Position numbers and translations under genes: made by a program
In this document: positions 1-9,177 of the stretch, piece by piece
Position numbering within the stretch: position 1 is the stretch's first letter
Layout: every line of letters starts with the position of its first letter
Source of the DNA: Acidimicrobiaceae bacterium
GTDB lineage: Bacteria > Actinomycetota > Acidimicrobiia > Acidimicrobiales > Poriferisodalaceae
Assembly (NCBI GenBank): GCA_905182565.1
Contig: CAJJCB010000022.1
Location: 1 to 64,000, forward strand
Direction: 5' to 3'
Length of the DNA: 64,000 nt
Notes under the pieces: generated by a model
Seen by the model: the letters and a program-made list of their open reading frames with translations, nothing else
What the model was told of the DNA's origin: nothing
Database searches by the model: none

Positions 1-118
1 ATTTATTCAACCACCGGTTATTAAAAGACTCATGAGTTAGTAGAGAGGTCCTGAAGTAATTAATTAAGTTCAGATCTTATGTCGGCACTGTTGTATTCAC
101 CGGTTTAGATTTAATTGT

Positions 119-1033
119 ATGGAATTTGGTGTTCATCTACCGCATTTAGGTCATAGCACAGGACGCGAACCTCTAATCGAGTTCGCTCAAGAAGCAGAGC
201 GACTAGGGGTCCATTCAGGTTGGGTAAGCGATCACGTTTGCCTACCGGCGGAATTCAACTCAAAGTACCCTTATAGCGATGACGGTTCTTTCCCTGGAAC
301 AGAGTTAGCGTGGCTCGATGCAATCGGTACGTTACTTTTCATTGCCGGTTGCACTGAAAATATTCGCCTCGGTTTTACGGTTCTTATTTTGCCCTATCGG
401 CCTCCAGTTGCGACAGCGAAGCAGTTAGCAACGCTAGATATCCTTTCGAATGGTCGTCTTGTTCTCGGTGTAGGAGTTGGATGGAATCGTGAGGAAGCAG
501 AAGTTCTGGGTATGCCTTGGGATAACCGTGGTGCACGATCTGATGAGCAACTCCAAATTTTCAATGCGTTATTCACTCAAGAAGAACCTTCTTTCGAGGG
601 AACTTACTACTCATTTCCAAAGGTCGACTTTGAACCAAAACCAATTCAGAAACCGGTACCAATTTGGGTCGGCGGCCACAGCAAAGCAGCATTTCGTCGA
701 ACGGCACAATACGGGCACGCGTTCCACGCTGCTTTCCAATCGTTGGACGTAGTTGCCGATGAATGGAACGAAGTTAAAAAAGAATGTGAGTCAATCGGGC
801 GCGATCCAAATGAGCTCGAACTCTCGTTACGAGTATTTTTGGACCCTAATGAGAAAATGGAACCATACAAAAGTGTCGGCGGTAGCGAATCACAGATGAT
901 TGAAACGATAGGCCAAATACAAGAAATTGGAGCAAGCCATATCCTTCTCGATCCGGTAGCTCGCGGCGGTATACAAGGGCGACTAGAAGCGCTGCAAAAC
1001 TTTATGACCAATGTTGCACCTCAAGTTCACTGA
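119..1033 (+). CDS. LLM-class F420-dependent oxidoreductase
   Basis: A 304-residue TIM-barrel protein of the luciferase-like monooxygenase class. The N-terminus (MEFGVHLPHLGHS) and the early segment FAQEAERLGVHSGWVSDHV are typical of the F420-using subgroup (TIGR03619-like), as is GVGVGWNREEAEVLG near residue 120, which lies by the cofactor phosphate. Expected role: hydride transfer between reduced F420 (or FMN) and an unknown substrate in the cytoplasm. The ATG start has no strong ribosome site. It leads a same-strand run with the S4 protein and the FAH hydratase. F420 versus FMN cannot be settled by eye. Confidence 0.85.
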   Translation: MEFGVHLPHLGHSTGREPLIEFAQEAERLGVHSGWVSDHVCLPAEFNSKYPYSDDGSFPGTELAWLDAIGTLLFIAGCTENIRLGFTVLILPYRPPVATAKQLATLDILSNGRLVLGVGVGWNREEAEVLGMPWDNRGARSDEQLQIFNALFTQEEPSFEGTYYSFPKVDFEPKPIQKPVPIWVGGHSKAAFRRTAQYGHAFHAAFQSLDVVADEWNEVKKECESIGRDPNELELSLRVFLDPNEKMEPYKSVGGSESQMIETIGQIQEIGASHILLDPVARGGIQGRLEALQNFMTNVAPQVH

Positions 1034-1042
1034 TTTTCTGAA

Positions 1043-1441
1043 ATGAATACCCACATCAATCCTGGATCTCCAACCCAACGTATTGATAAATGGCTATGGT
1101 GCACACGCATTTTTCGAACCCGAACTAACGCTAAAAATGCGTGCCTTTCCGGTGCAATCAGAATTAACAGCGAGGTTGCGAAACCCTCTACTCCCGTACA
1201 CATTAGTGATGAGGTATCGGTACGTCTCCATGGGCAAGAGCGAAAACTTGATGTCCTTCTCCTCCTCGAAAAAAGAGTTGGAGCGCCAATTGCAAGCGCT
1301 GCCTATGTTGACAAAACTCCTCAAGTCATAGCATCAGCAAAGCAAATTTCTAGTGCTAGAGATGGTGAGCGTGACCAGGGGTCAGGTCGCCCAACTAAAA
1401 AAGATCGAAGACGAATAGAGCAGTTTCGTCGCCCAAATTGA
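1043..1441 (+). CDS. S4-domain RNA-binding protein (Hsp15-like)
   Basis: A 132-residue protein with an S4 RNA-binding fold at about residues 13-60: QRIDKWLWCTRIFRTR opens the domain and GAIRINSEV is the second half of the S4 hairpin. The basic tail (KKDRRRIEQFRR) and the length match the Hsp15/RNA-binding S4 family, which in E. coli rescues stalled 50S subunits carrying nascent chains. It starts 9 bases after the LLM gene, so the two are probably cotranscribed. The family is clear; the ribosome-rescue role is carried over from the family. Confidence 0.85.
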   Translation: MNTHINPGSPTQRIDKWLWCTRIFRTRTNAKNACLSGAIRINSEVAKPSTPVHISDEVSVRLHGQERKLDVLLLLEKRVGAPIASAAYVDKTPQVIASAKQISSARDGERDQGSGRPTKKDRRRIEQFRRPN

Positions 1442-1457
1442 GCAGTTAACAGGTACC

Positions 1458-2240
1458 TTGCGTGTAGTGAGTGTTCCCCTAGCCGTGGCCTTAGCCCATG
1501 CAAGAATGGCCATGCAGAGTTTATCTCTAGACGACGTTGTTATACCGGACTCCGCTAGCAGCTCATACGCTGTCCAAGATCAGCTGATTTCACTTTTAGC
1601 CTCTCCGCAGATTGGTTGGAAAGTAGGAGCTACTGGGCCAACATCGCAACAAAAACTAGGTGTTAAAACCCCACTCGTTGGCCCCGTCTTTGCAACGACA
1701 CTTTTCAGTTCTGGTACCACTGTTCAGCTAACGGGCTTCCATCATCAACCAGGCATAGAGTCTGAGATAGCTTTTAAAATTTCTACTACGTTACGGCCAG
1801 GTGGTAAGCCACTGAACGCTATATCAGTTCGTGAAATAGTCTCAGCCGCATATCCTGCTATAGAACTCGTATGTACCCGTTTCGAAACTAATTTCGCTGT
1901 TCCGCCTGCTCTTCTAGTTGCTGATGGAGTAGCCCACGCCGGTCTGATTCTCGGGGATGAAGTTCCCACAAATAAACTTGGCGATCTAAGCCGGCTAGCT
2001 ATTTCTACCTTAATTGACGGCACGGAAGTTAGCTCCGGCACCGGAGCAGAAGTTCTTGGTGATCCCTTCGAGTCACTCGCATGGCTTTGCAACCATCTAT
2101 CTGGTCGCGGTATCGAACTACCCCAAGGTTCAATCGTTACTACTGGCGCATGCACTGGCATTAACGAAAGTCAAGCAAACGAACTGGTGGCTACAGATGC
2201 GGGTCCGTTGGGCAGCGTAAGCATCCATCTCAGTGAATAA
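1458..2240 (+). CDS. Fumarylacetoacetase-fold hydratase (2-keto-4-pentenoate hydratase family)
   Basis: A 260-residue protein of the MhpD/HpcG branch of the FAH superfamily. The metal-binding pattern is visible as E101 and E103 (GIESEIAF), E136 (AIELVCTRFE) and D156 (VADGVAH); TTGACTG near residue 230 is the usual C-terminal signature. Such enzymes hydrate 2-oxo-4-pentenoates or decarboxylate 4-oxalocrotonate after aromatic ring cleavage. The frame opens with TTG; a GTG at 1467 is an equally good start. Its end overlaps the next gene, an MFS carrier, by 8 bases, suggesting uptake and degradation of one compound. Confidence 0.8.
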   Translation: MRVVSVPLAVALAHARMAMQSLSLDDVVIPDSASSSYAVQDQLISLLASPQIGWKVGATGPTSQQKLGVKTPLVGPVFATTLFSSGTTVQLTGFHHQPGIESEIAFKISTTLRPGGKPLNAISVREIVSAAYPAIELVCTRFETNFAVPPALLVADGVAHAGLILGDEVPTNKLGDLSRLAISTLIDGTEVSSGTGAEVLGDPFESLAWLCNHLSGRGIELPQGSIVTTGACTGINESQANELVATDAGPLGSVSIHLSE

Positions 2241-3492
2241 TGCCTCCGAAAAATCAGCTTTTCGTGGTTGGTGGATCCTCGCCCTTAGCACCGTTGCCAT
2301 CGCACTTACAGGGCCAGGTCAAACTATTGGTGTTTCCTCTTTCATAGATGAAATAACAACTGATTTAAGACTTACCGATACAACAGTCTCTACTGCCTAC
2401 CTTGTAGGGACCATCACCGGATCATTGGCGATGCCAGCCATCGGCCGTTGGATTGATCGTCGAGGCGTTAAGTTCACGATGATTATTATTGCCACTTTGT
2501 TTTCTGCTGCTGTAGTTCACATGGGTTTAGTCCAAAATCTTACTGGCTTAATTTTTGGATTCATAGGCATTCGTATGCTCGGCCAAGGAGCACTTAGTCT
2601 GGTTAGCCAAACAAGTATCGCTCTATGGTTTGACCAGCGCCGTGGTCTCGCTTTTGGTATCTCAATGACTATTTCAGCCGGGATGATGGCCACCGCACCC
2701 ATACTTTTAACTGCATTGATTGAGGCGGTCGGCTGGCGTTGGGCCTGGGCGATCGCCGGTTCCGTAGTCTTTATTTTGATTGTGCCAGCAACAGCAATTT
2801 TTATGGCCGACCGTCCAGAAAGCCTCGGTCAGCATCCAGATGGTCGAGCAACTTCTAATACTGATTCGGGGATTAAAAAGCCGCAGTACACAGTTGTTGA
2901 AGCTCTGCATACCTCAGCTTTTTGGGTTCTAACCCTTGTAATGGTTGTCTCATCTCTTCTGATAACTGGATTAACATTTCATCATTTCGCTTTGATGACC
3001 TCATCAGGACTTACTACATCTCAGGCCGCAGCAATTTTTATTCCTCAAATTGTAGGCACCATCGGAGCGGGATTTATTTGGGCATCGTTATCCGATAAAT
3101 TATCGGCACGATTTCTATTAATTACCTGTCAGCTTTCCCTAGCCGCTGCCCACATCTCATATATCTGGGTTAGCCCAGGATTTACAGCAGCTTTGTATTC
3201 TCTTCTTTTAGGGGTTAATGGTGGCTCAATTCGAGCACTAACATCAGTTCTCTACCCTAAATGGTTTGGTACCGCCAACATCGGAGCGATTAGAGGCGTG
3301 GCTACAGCATTTGGTGTGGGGGCTTCAGCTATGGGGCCACTTGTGATAGCCGTCGGGTTCAATCTGACAGCCTCCTACAGCCAACTCAACGCGCTATTGT
3401 CAATAGTTCCAGTATGCGCCATGGTTGCCGCCGCGTTTATTGTTGCGCCTAACTCACGAGCAGAACGTATCTCCAGCGGTCCTCACCGATAG
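2233..3492 (+). CDS. MFS transporter
   Basis: A 419-residue protein with about 12 hydrophobic segments. The cytoplasmic loop motif between TM2 and TM3 is present (GRWIDRRGVK near residue 75), and the equivalent loop in the second half reads WASLSDKLSARF. The GTG start lies 8 bases inside the end of the FAH hydratase gene, so translation is probably coupled. Likely a proton-linked carrier in the inner membrane for an organic acid; the substrate cannot be read from sequence. Confidence 0.85.
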   Translation: MNNASEKSAFRGWWILALSTVAIALTGPGQTIGVSSFIDEITTDLRLTDTTVSTAYLVGTITGSLAMPAIGRWIDRRGVKFTMIIIATLFSAAVVHMGLVQNLTGLIFGFIGIRMLGQGALSLVSQTSIALWFDQRRGLAFGISMTISAGMMATAPILLTALIEAVGWRWAWAIAGSVVFILIVPATAIFMADRPESLGQHPDGRATSNTDSGIKKPQYTVVEALHTSAFWVLTLVMVVSSLLITGLTFHHFALMTSSGLTTSQAAAIFIPQIVGTIGAGFIWASLSDKLSARFLLITCQLSLAAAHISYIWVSPGFTAALYSLLLGVNGGSIRALTSVLYPKWFGTANIGAIRGVATAFGVGASAMGPLVIAVGFNLTASYSQLNALLSIVPVCAMVAAAFIVAPNSRAERISSGPHR

Positions 3493-3503
3493 GGTTCTCA
3501 GAC

Positions 3504-5441
3504 GTGCTAACCGCCACTGGTCTGACAAAAAAATATGAACCTAGGACACTGTTTCGCGACGTCAGCATTCAGCTGTCAAATGGACGCCGAATCGCTCTAG
3601 TCGGTGGGAACGGTGTAGGAAAAACAACGCTGATTGAAATCTTAATTGGAAGTAGAGAACCTGATAGCGGTCAGGTACACCGACCAAAAGAAATGACAAT
3701 TGGGTACTTACCTCAGGAACTGGACGATGAGCTTAACGGGACAATTCTTGCAGTCACGCTTGAAGGAGCCAAGCAAATAAATGAAGCTGCCAACAAACTC
3801 AGCAAATTGGAACTTCAGCTAGGTTCAACAGATGCATCAGACCACGAGCAAATTCTTGCTGAGTACGGTGAAGTTCAATCTCGCTTTCAGCAATTAGGTG
3901 GTTACTCGATAGAAGCCGAAGCCCACCGCGTTCTTGCCGGCTTAGGTTTTAGCGGCGATAGCACAGACCGCCAGGTCCGAGAACTATCGGGCGGTTGGCG
4001 CATGAGAGTATCACTCGCTCGTCTTTTATTATCGCGCCCGGATATTCTGATTCTTGACGAACCTACAAACCATCTTGACGTCGACTCCGTGGCATGGTTA
4101 GAAGATCAACTTTCTGATTGGCATGGTTCTCTACTATTTGTTAGTCATGACCGAGACTTCATAGACAACGTAGCTAATCGAGTTATCGAAATCGACAGCG
4201 ACGGCAGCCATGAATACGTCGGTGGATTCGCTGAGTTTGTAATAGCTCGAGAAGAACGTCTAGCGCAGATAGAAGCCGCAGCTGCGCAGCAATCTCGTCG
4301 ACTAGCGCACACAGAAAAGTTTATTGAGCGCTTTCGATACAAAGCAACCAAGGCAAGACAAGTCCAGAGTCGAGTAAAAGCTCTTGAAAAAATTGATCGG
4401 ATTAAGGTCCCCGAAAAAAAAGAACTCCGAGCACGTTTTGAGTTTCCTGCGCCTCAGCGGTCCTCGCGAATCGTGGCAGAGATAACAGATGCATCGGTCG
4501 GTTACGGCGGAAAAGCTGTACTCGACAATCTTAATTTCGTCATTGAAAGAGGCAACAAAATTGCTCTCGTGGGCCCAAATGGTGCTGGAAAAACAACACT
4601 ATTAAAACTACTGACCGGCGAACTCTCTGCATCTAACGGAAAAGTCGAATTAGGCAACAACGTTGACTACGCAACTTTTTCTCAGCACCTCACTGAAGTG
4701 ATGGACTTAGATAATACAGTTCTCGGTGAATTTAAGTCATCAATTGGCGATCCAGGCACTCGCAACCTTCGCACCATTCTTGGCGGATTCGGGTTTCGTG
4801 GAGAAATGGTTGATCGCAGAATCGCAGATCTTTCCGGTGGTGAAAGAACCAGACTCGCCCTCGCAGAAGTGATGGCTAACCCTGTAAATCTTTTAATCTT
4901 AGACGAACCGACAAATCATCTTGATTTACCTAGCTGCGATCTCCTAGAAGATGCTCTTTCTGTTTATCCCGGGACTGTTCTACTCGTTACCCACGACCGT
5001 CACCTCATTCGAAATGTGGCGGACGCGCTTATTGTTGTTCGTAATGGCCAGGCAACTTGGCATCAAGGCGTTGAAGAGGATCTACTTCGTCCAGGAAATT
5101 CATCGAATACACCCTCAAGGTCCAACAGTAGTAATTCGCGCAAAACAAAAGCCGCTCCCGTTAAACAAGAACGTCGATCTGCTGCAGAACACAGAAATGA
5201 GCGTCACCAAGCAACGAGGGACCTTAAAAAACAACTCAACCGAGTTGAAATGAATTGGGAAAAAGTGGAGAAAAGAGTAACTGAAATTCAAACGCAACTT
5301 GCAGATCCAAAGACCTACGAGGATGCGGAAGTTCTCCGGACTCTGACAAGAGAACATGAAGAGACAAGCAAGCAAGCTGCAAAACTTATGGAAAATTATG
5401 AACATTTGACAAGTAAGATTGCCACAATCGAGGAGCAATAA
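3504..5441 (+). CDS. ABC-F family ATPase (Uup/EttA-like)
   Basis: A 645-residue soluble protein with two ABC ATPase domains and no membrane segments. Domain 1 has Walker A GGNGVGKT at residues 34-41, signature LSGGWRMRVSLA and Walker B ILILDEPTNHLD. Domain 2 has GPNGAGKTT, LSGGERTRLALA and LLILDEPTNHLD. A charged linker (KFIERFRYKATKARQVQSR) separates them, and the last 80 or so residues form a Lys/Glu-rich coiled coil as in Uup. ABC-F proteins act on the ribosome (E-site translation factors or antibiotic protection). GTG start 11 bases after the MFS stop. Confidence 0.9.
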   Translation: MLTATGLTKKYEPRTLFRDVSIQLSNGRRIALVGGNGVGKTTLIEILIGSREPDSGQVHRPKEMTIGYLPQELDDELNGTILAVTLEGAKQINEAANKLSKLELQLGSTDASDHEQILAEYGEVQSRFQQLGGYSIEAEAHRVLAGLGFSGDSTDRQVRELSGGWRMRVSLARLLLSRPDILILDEPTNHLDVDSVAWLEDQLSDWHGSLLFVSHDRDFIDNVANRVIEIDSDGSHEYVGGFAEFVIAREERLAQIEAAAAQQSRRLAHTEKFIERFRYKATKARQVQSRVKALEKIDRIKVPEKKELRARFEFPAPQRSSRIVAEITDASVGYGGKAVLDNLNFVIERGNKIALVGPNGAGKTTLLKLLTGELSASNGKVELGNNVDYATFSQHLTEVMDLDNTVLGEFKSSIGDPGTRNLRTILGGFGFRGEMVDRRIADLSGGERTRLALAEVMANPVNLLILDEPTNHLDLPSCDLLEDALSVYPGTVLLVTHDRHLIRNVADALIVVRNGQATWHQGVEEDLLRPGNSSNTPSRSNSSNSRKTKAAPVKQERRSAAEHRNERHQATRDLKKQLNRVEMNWEKVEKRVTEIQTQLADPKTYEDAEVLRTLTREHEETSKQAAKLMENYEHLTSKIATIEEQ

Positions 5442-5453
5442 AGCTTTACGCCC

Positions 5454-6209
5454 TTAGCAACCTTGCTCAGACGGGTTTACCGCTACACACTCGACTGAAA
5501 CAGATTCACCGAAAACAACTAGATTTGCTGACCCGTTACCAGGTTTACCCATCGGTGCTCCGGGATACCAGGCCTTCACTCCGCCGTGACTAGCATCAGT
5601 CAGCACATGCCAATGACCTAACGCCACATAATCTGCGTCAGTATCTAAAATCTCTTGATATGTGATCGGCGAAGATCGATGTGCATCATCACTAGTCAAG
5701 TTCAAATGTCCGTGCCCTGCTACCACGTACCAACCACTGGTCGGTCTTTTCGGAGAGTTGCTTAATGGTCTATAACCGGGCTCATGTTCAGCCATCGCTC
5801 GTCCCCAAATCGTCAAATCCCCGCCTAGCAATTCAAGCTGAGATCCTTCTATGTTTTGCAACAAGAGAACTCCGGAGCGAGAGACTTCTTCATGGCAACG
5901 CTCCCACAGTGAAGCCTGGTCATGCACATCATGATTACCCGGAATAATTACAACAGGTATTTCAGTTCTAGTTAAAATTTCTAAGGTTTCTAAAACAACT
6001 TGGCTCTCAAGCCGGCCATGATCAAATAAGTCACCTGCGACCATTATCACATCAACGTTATGAGTTACCGCTGCCATCGCTAAGGCATGTGCGACACATT
6101 GGCAAACGGCTCGGTGTTCGAGACCTGGGCCTTTTACATATCCGATATGGACATCAGAAGTGTGCAGCATTCGCACTGCGTTCGTACTGGTTATATTGTG
6201 AGTGCCCAT
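5454..6209 (-). CDS. Metallophosphoesterase (calcineurin-like, SbcD/Mre11-type fold)
   Basis: The protein carries all metallophosphoesterase blocks in order: LHTSDVHIGY, VAGDLFDHG, IPGNHDVHD, GHGHLN and ALGHWH, which supply the Asp/His/Asn ligands of the two-metal site. The start block resembles SbcD-type DNA nucleases, but the protein is short (251 aa, or 238 from the later ATG at 6170) and no SbcC-like ATPase adjoins it, so the substrate is open. The frame extends upstream to 6287 but that part looks unrelated; I chose the ATG at 6209. Its 5' end overlaps the divergent PPOX gene. It converges on the ABC-F gene with a 12-base gap. Confidence 0.75.
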   Translation of the reverse strand: MGTHNITSTNAVRMLHTSDVHIGYVKGPGLEHRAVCQCVAHALAMAAVTHNVDVIMVAGDLFDHGRLESQVVLETLEILTRTEIPVVIIPGNHDVHDQASLWERCHEEVSRSGVLLLQNIEGSQLELLGGDLTIWGRAMAEHEPGYRPLSNSPKRPTSGWYVVAGHGHLNLTSDDAHRSSPITYQEILDTDADYVALGHWHVLTDASHGGVKAWYPGAPMGKPGNGSANLVVFGESVSVECVAVNPSEQGC

Positions 6210-6672
6210 GACTCGAAATATTGCCACCAACCGGAGCGTTGAGCGAGACGAATTGCTTAATTTTATTCGACCGCGCCACAGAGGCATCCTCTCTACTCAA
6301 AAACGAGACAAAAAACCTCAGATGTCATTAGTCACTATGGGGGTTAGCGCCAGCGGCAAAATTCTAATTGCCAGCTACCCAGAACGAGTGAAAGTCAGTA
6401 ACGCTAGACGTAACCCAGAAGCTTCCATATGTGTGATGGGAGAAGAATTCAACTCTGAATGGGTTCAAGTTGATGGACATATTGAAGTTCTCGATCTGCC
6501 TGCGGCCCTTGATGGACTTTGCGAATACTTTCAAGTTATTAGTGGCGACCACTCCGACTGGGAAGAATACAGATCAGCAATGGTTAAACAAGGCAAAGTG
6601 TTACTTGAGTTGTCTGTCAAACGTTGGAGTCCAATATCGCAAGGTGGTTTCCCGGCCCGACTCGTTGAGTAA
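6202..6672 (+). CDS. PPOX-class F420-dependent enzyme
   Basis: A 156-residue split-barrel flavin/F420-binding protein. The opening (DELLNFIRPRHRGILSTQKR) followed by PQMSLVTMGVSASGKILIAS is typical of the F420-dependent PPOX/Rv1155 family, as is the later VQVDGHIEVLDLP strand. Members reduce substrates with F420H2 or bind F420. The frame opens with GTG at 6202; ATG at 6208 is as likely. Its start overlaps the start of the divergent phosphoesterase, leaving no free promoter region between them. Confidence 0.8.
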   Translation: MPMTRNIATNRSVERDELLNFIRPRHRGILSTQKRDKKPQMSLVTMGVSASGKILIASYPERVKVSNARRNPEASICVMGEEFNSEWVQVDGHIEVLDLPAALDGLCEYFQVISGDHSDWEEYRSAMVKQGKVLLELSVKRWSPISQGGFPARLVE

Positions 6673-6740
6673 ACGCTTCTATTTCCGTTCAGTTAGCTGC
6701 AAGCAACCACTTGTTTACTTGCACCAGCTAAGTTAATTGC

Positions 6741-7568
6741 GTGAAGATTTTAGTGACGAATGATGATGGAATCGACTCTGAAGGTCTGCACGTCCTAGCG
6801 CATCACATGAGCGGGTTCGGTGAAGTAATAGTGGTCGCTCCCGACAGTGAATACTCCGGAGCAGGAGCTGCACTAGGACCGATACATCTAACTACCCCTG
6901 AAGTGAGACGTCGCAAAATCGAAGGTCTTAACGAAGTTTGGACGGTCGCTGGTCCTCCAGCTTTGTGCGCAATGTTTGCCCGATTAGGCACTTTCGGTGA
7001 AATAGACTTCATCGTTTCTGGAATCAACCCCGGCGCTAATGTCGGCCGCTCGGTCTACCACTCGGGAACAGTTGGCGCCACCTTAACAGGCAGAAATGCG
7101 GGTATCCCAGGGTTAGCGGTTAGTCAAAGTGTTCGAGGACTCGGAGCTGGAGATCAATCCTGGGCAGACGCGATTGTTGGCCAAAAATGGCATTCTGCTG
7201 CACAGGTTGCAGGTCATGTTTTTGAAGCTATGACTTCTGACATTCATCTAGATACGCCTGTAGTGAATTTGAACGTACCGAATCTAGAAATTTCGGAAAT
7301 GAAAGGATGGAAATTTACTGAACTTGGAGAAGAGCCACCTAGAGGTATCAGCAAGATTGAGCTTCAAAAAGTTCCAACAGATCCTGATTTATACACGGTT
7401 GACATGACTTGGTCAGATGCGCCTCTCAAAGAGTTTCCAACAACGTCCGACACAGGAGCCATTCTTCACGATTTTATTTCGGTTTCATACCTTTCTCGGA
7501 TCAAAGCCATAGCTTCGCCAGACTCCTCGTCTATGCCTCATACGCTAAATAGTCTTTTCCAAGATTAG
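6741..7568 (+). CDS. surE: 5'/3'-nucleotidase SurE
   Basis: A 275-residue SurE homologue. The four metal ligands of the family are visible: D8 and D9 (VTNDDGIDSEG), S39 (EYSGAG) and N96 (SGINPGANVGR), followed by the family block YHSGTVGAT. It should remove phosphate from nucleoside 5'- and 3'-monophosphates in the cytoplasm. GTG start. The 68-base gap upstream includes a weak inverted repeat but no clear promoter. Its TAG stop overlaps the TAA stop of the convergent hydrolase. Confidence 0.93.
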   Translation: MKILVTNDDGIDSEGLHVLAHHMSGFGEVIVVAPDSEYSGAGAALGPIHLTTPEVRRRKIEGLNEVWTVAGPPALCAMFARLGTFGEIDFIVSGINPGANVGRSVYHSGTVGATLTGRNAGIPGLAVSQSVRGLGAGDQSWADAIVGQKWHSAAQVAGHVFEAMTSDIHLDTPVVNLNVPNLEISEMKGWKFTELGEEPPRGISKIELQKVPTDPDLYTVDMTWSDAPLKEFPTTSDTGAILHDFISVSYLSRIKAIASPDSSSMPHTLNSLFQD

Positions 7569-8701
7569 CCGCGAGATTTAATCCAATCGGCAAGTAAATC
7601 AGCCACAGAGTCCCTCGTTTTTTTGCCATCTAAAAGGTAATGGTCAGTATGGAAAGTAACTGCTGTCAGGTCTTCTGATGCTAAGTCTTTGATAATGGCG
7701 GCTGTATCGCTTGGGTAGACGCCTGTATCTCGATCTGCATCAATCACCAGCGCTGGAACTTTAATCCGTTCTAAATGTCTCTCTGCACTACATTGAGAAT
7801 CTCTTAGACTCCACATAGAAAGCCAGGTTCGGCAGGTGCTCACCGTGCCCACCCCATAAACACCGTAGTTAGCTTTTCGCGGATCTCCTAAGTAACAACT
7901 TGGTGTTTCTCTCTGGCTTGGGTCTATGTTTCCATCGATCATTCTAAGGTCTGCCCATAAACGGCTTGTCGTAAAAAGTCGATCGTGGGCTCTTTGTCCT
8001 GACAGTCGATCAATTTCATCTCTACACCATTGGCTTATACGTTCATTACGTGCCCTTTGTCCTTTGCGATACGAAGTGATGAAAGAGGAAGTGAATGGGA
8101 TCTCTCTAGATTCCGAATAAGGATCTAAACTTACATCGAGACTCAACGGATCATTTTCATCTAAGATCGATGGATCCATCCAATTAGTCAGAACGGTTGG
8201 TCGCCCCGGGTGGGCGGTTAACGATACATAAAGGTCAGCTGGCAACAAGTGGTACGCAGAGTCAACGATGTTCTTCCTGCCATACTCAGGCTTTAGATTT
8301 GGCTCTACTGCCTGCGACTGATAAGCAGCCATCAATGACCCGCCACCTGAGTTTCCCAACAACACTATTTTTTCTACTTTTTTAACCTCTCGTAGCCAAC
8401 GGATCCCAACACCAATTTCAGCAACCGCATGATCAAGTAAGAAGTAAGGTTCGGCTCCTCGGAATCGTGTGTTCCATCCAAGGAACCCAAGTCCTCTCGC
8501 TGCACAGTATTCAGCTAGATAATGCTCACTAAAATCAATATTGTAATGAGTAGCGATGACAGCGACCTTGGGTTGCAGCTCGCTGGGCTGATAATAGATG
8601 CCCTGGCATGGGTGCCCTCCGGCGCCCGAGCGACCAATTATTGGTGACTCTAATCCGATAAATTCGCGAGCAACAGTCAACGTTCTATTCTTTCTGTCCA
8701 A
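7565..8701 (-). CDS. Alpha/beta hydrolase
   Basis: A 378-residue alpha/beta hydrolase. The nucleophile elbow is GNSGGGS with Ser118. Near the C-terminus VIDADRDTGVYPSDTAA holds a candidate acid and FHTDHYLLDG a candidate catalytic His. The family resembles large hydrolases with an insertion between strands 6 and 7. Its 5' end overlaps the VOC gene by 17 bases, so it is the last gene of a four-gene operon with an acyl-CoA ligase, MFS carrier and VOC protein. Substrate unknown; an ester or C-C bond in the imported compound is an inference. Confidence 0.75.
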   Translation of the reverse strand: MDRKNRTLTVAREFIGLESPIIGRSGAGGHPCQGIYYQPSELQPKVAVIATHYNIDFSEHYLAEYCAARGLGFLGWNTRFRGAEPYFLLDHAVAEIGVGIRWLREVKKVEKIVLLGNSGGGSLMAAYQSQAVEPNLKPEYGRKNIVDSAYHLLPADLYVSLTAHPGRPTVLTNWMDPSILDENDPLSLDVSLDPYSESREIPFTSSFITSYRKGQRARNERISQWCRDEIDRLSGQRAHDRLFTTSRLWADLRMIDGNIDPSQRETPSCYLGDPRKANYGVYGVGTVSTCRTWLSMWSLRDSQCSAERHLERIKVPALVIDADRDTGVYPSDTAAIIKDLASEDLTAVTFHTDHYLLDGKKTRDSVADLLADWIKSRG

Positions 8702-9161
8702 TCGGCTTGCTCAACAACCGTCGAGCGGTTTTCTCATCTCGAGTGATTCCTGGAGTGTCTCGACATAGCTCAACGAGCACTCCGTTAGGATCTAAGTAAT
8801 ATAACGATGCACACCAGCCATGATCTATATCCATGGTTGGTGAAATTCCCTCTATTTCCATTCGTGCTCGAGTTCGGTCTTGTTGGTCTTTCGAGGCCCT
8901 GAAGGCTACATGATTGACCCAAACCGGTAATCCGACTGTACTGCTGACATCTGAAGCCCAGTGCCTTTGCTCGCCAATATTTTCGAAGGCAAAAAAAGCG
9001 ATGCATTCCTCGTTACCGGAATCAAAGAAAACATGTTTCATCCAAGAATCACCATTATCTACAACTTCAGTGTGGATTAAAGGAAACCCAAAAAGATCCT
9101 CATAAAAGTGGCGAGTAGCTTCGAGATCTTTTGTTGCATATGCAACGTGATGAAAACTCAT
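8685..9161 (-). CDS. VOC family protein (glyoxalase/dioxygenase fold)
   Basis: A 158-residue protein with two beta-alpha-beta-beta-beta modules. Metal-binding candidates are His4/His5 (MSFHHVAYATKDL), His85-type residue in VNHVAFRASK, and the late Glu in NGVLVELCRDTPG, the pattern of type I extradiol dioxygenases and glyoxalases. In the operon between an MFS carrier and a hydrolase it could be a ring-cleaving or isomerising enzyme. Precise activity is not readable. Confidence 0.8.
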   Translation of the reverse strand: MSFHHVAYATKDLEATRHFYEDLFGFPLIHTEVVDNGDSWMKHVFFDSGNEECIAFFAFENIGEQRHWASDVSSTVGLPVWVNHVAFRASKDQQDRTRARMEIEGISPTMDIDHGWCASLYYLDPNGVLVELCRDTPGITRDEKTARRLLSKPIGQKE

Positions 9162-9177
9162 TTCTATTTCCCTCTAG

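Noticed and set aside
5454-6287. The long start at 6287 for the phosphoesterase
   Set aside because: The first 26 residues overlap the divergent PPOX coding region and do not resemble the family; the later ATG fits the usual start.
7565-7568. Overlapping convergent stops (TTAG) at surE/hydrolase and again at gluQ/dehydrogenase (26704-26707) as a special signal
   Set aside because: TTAG gives TAG on one strand and TAA on the other, so compact convergent genes can share it by chance; no hairpin was seen.
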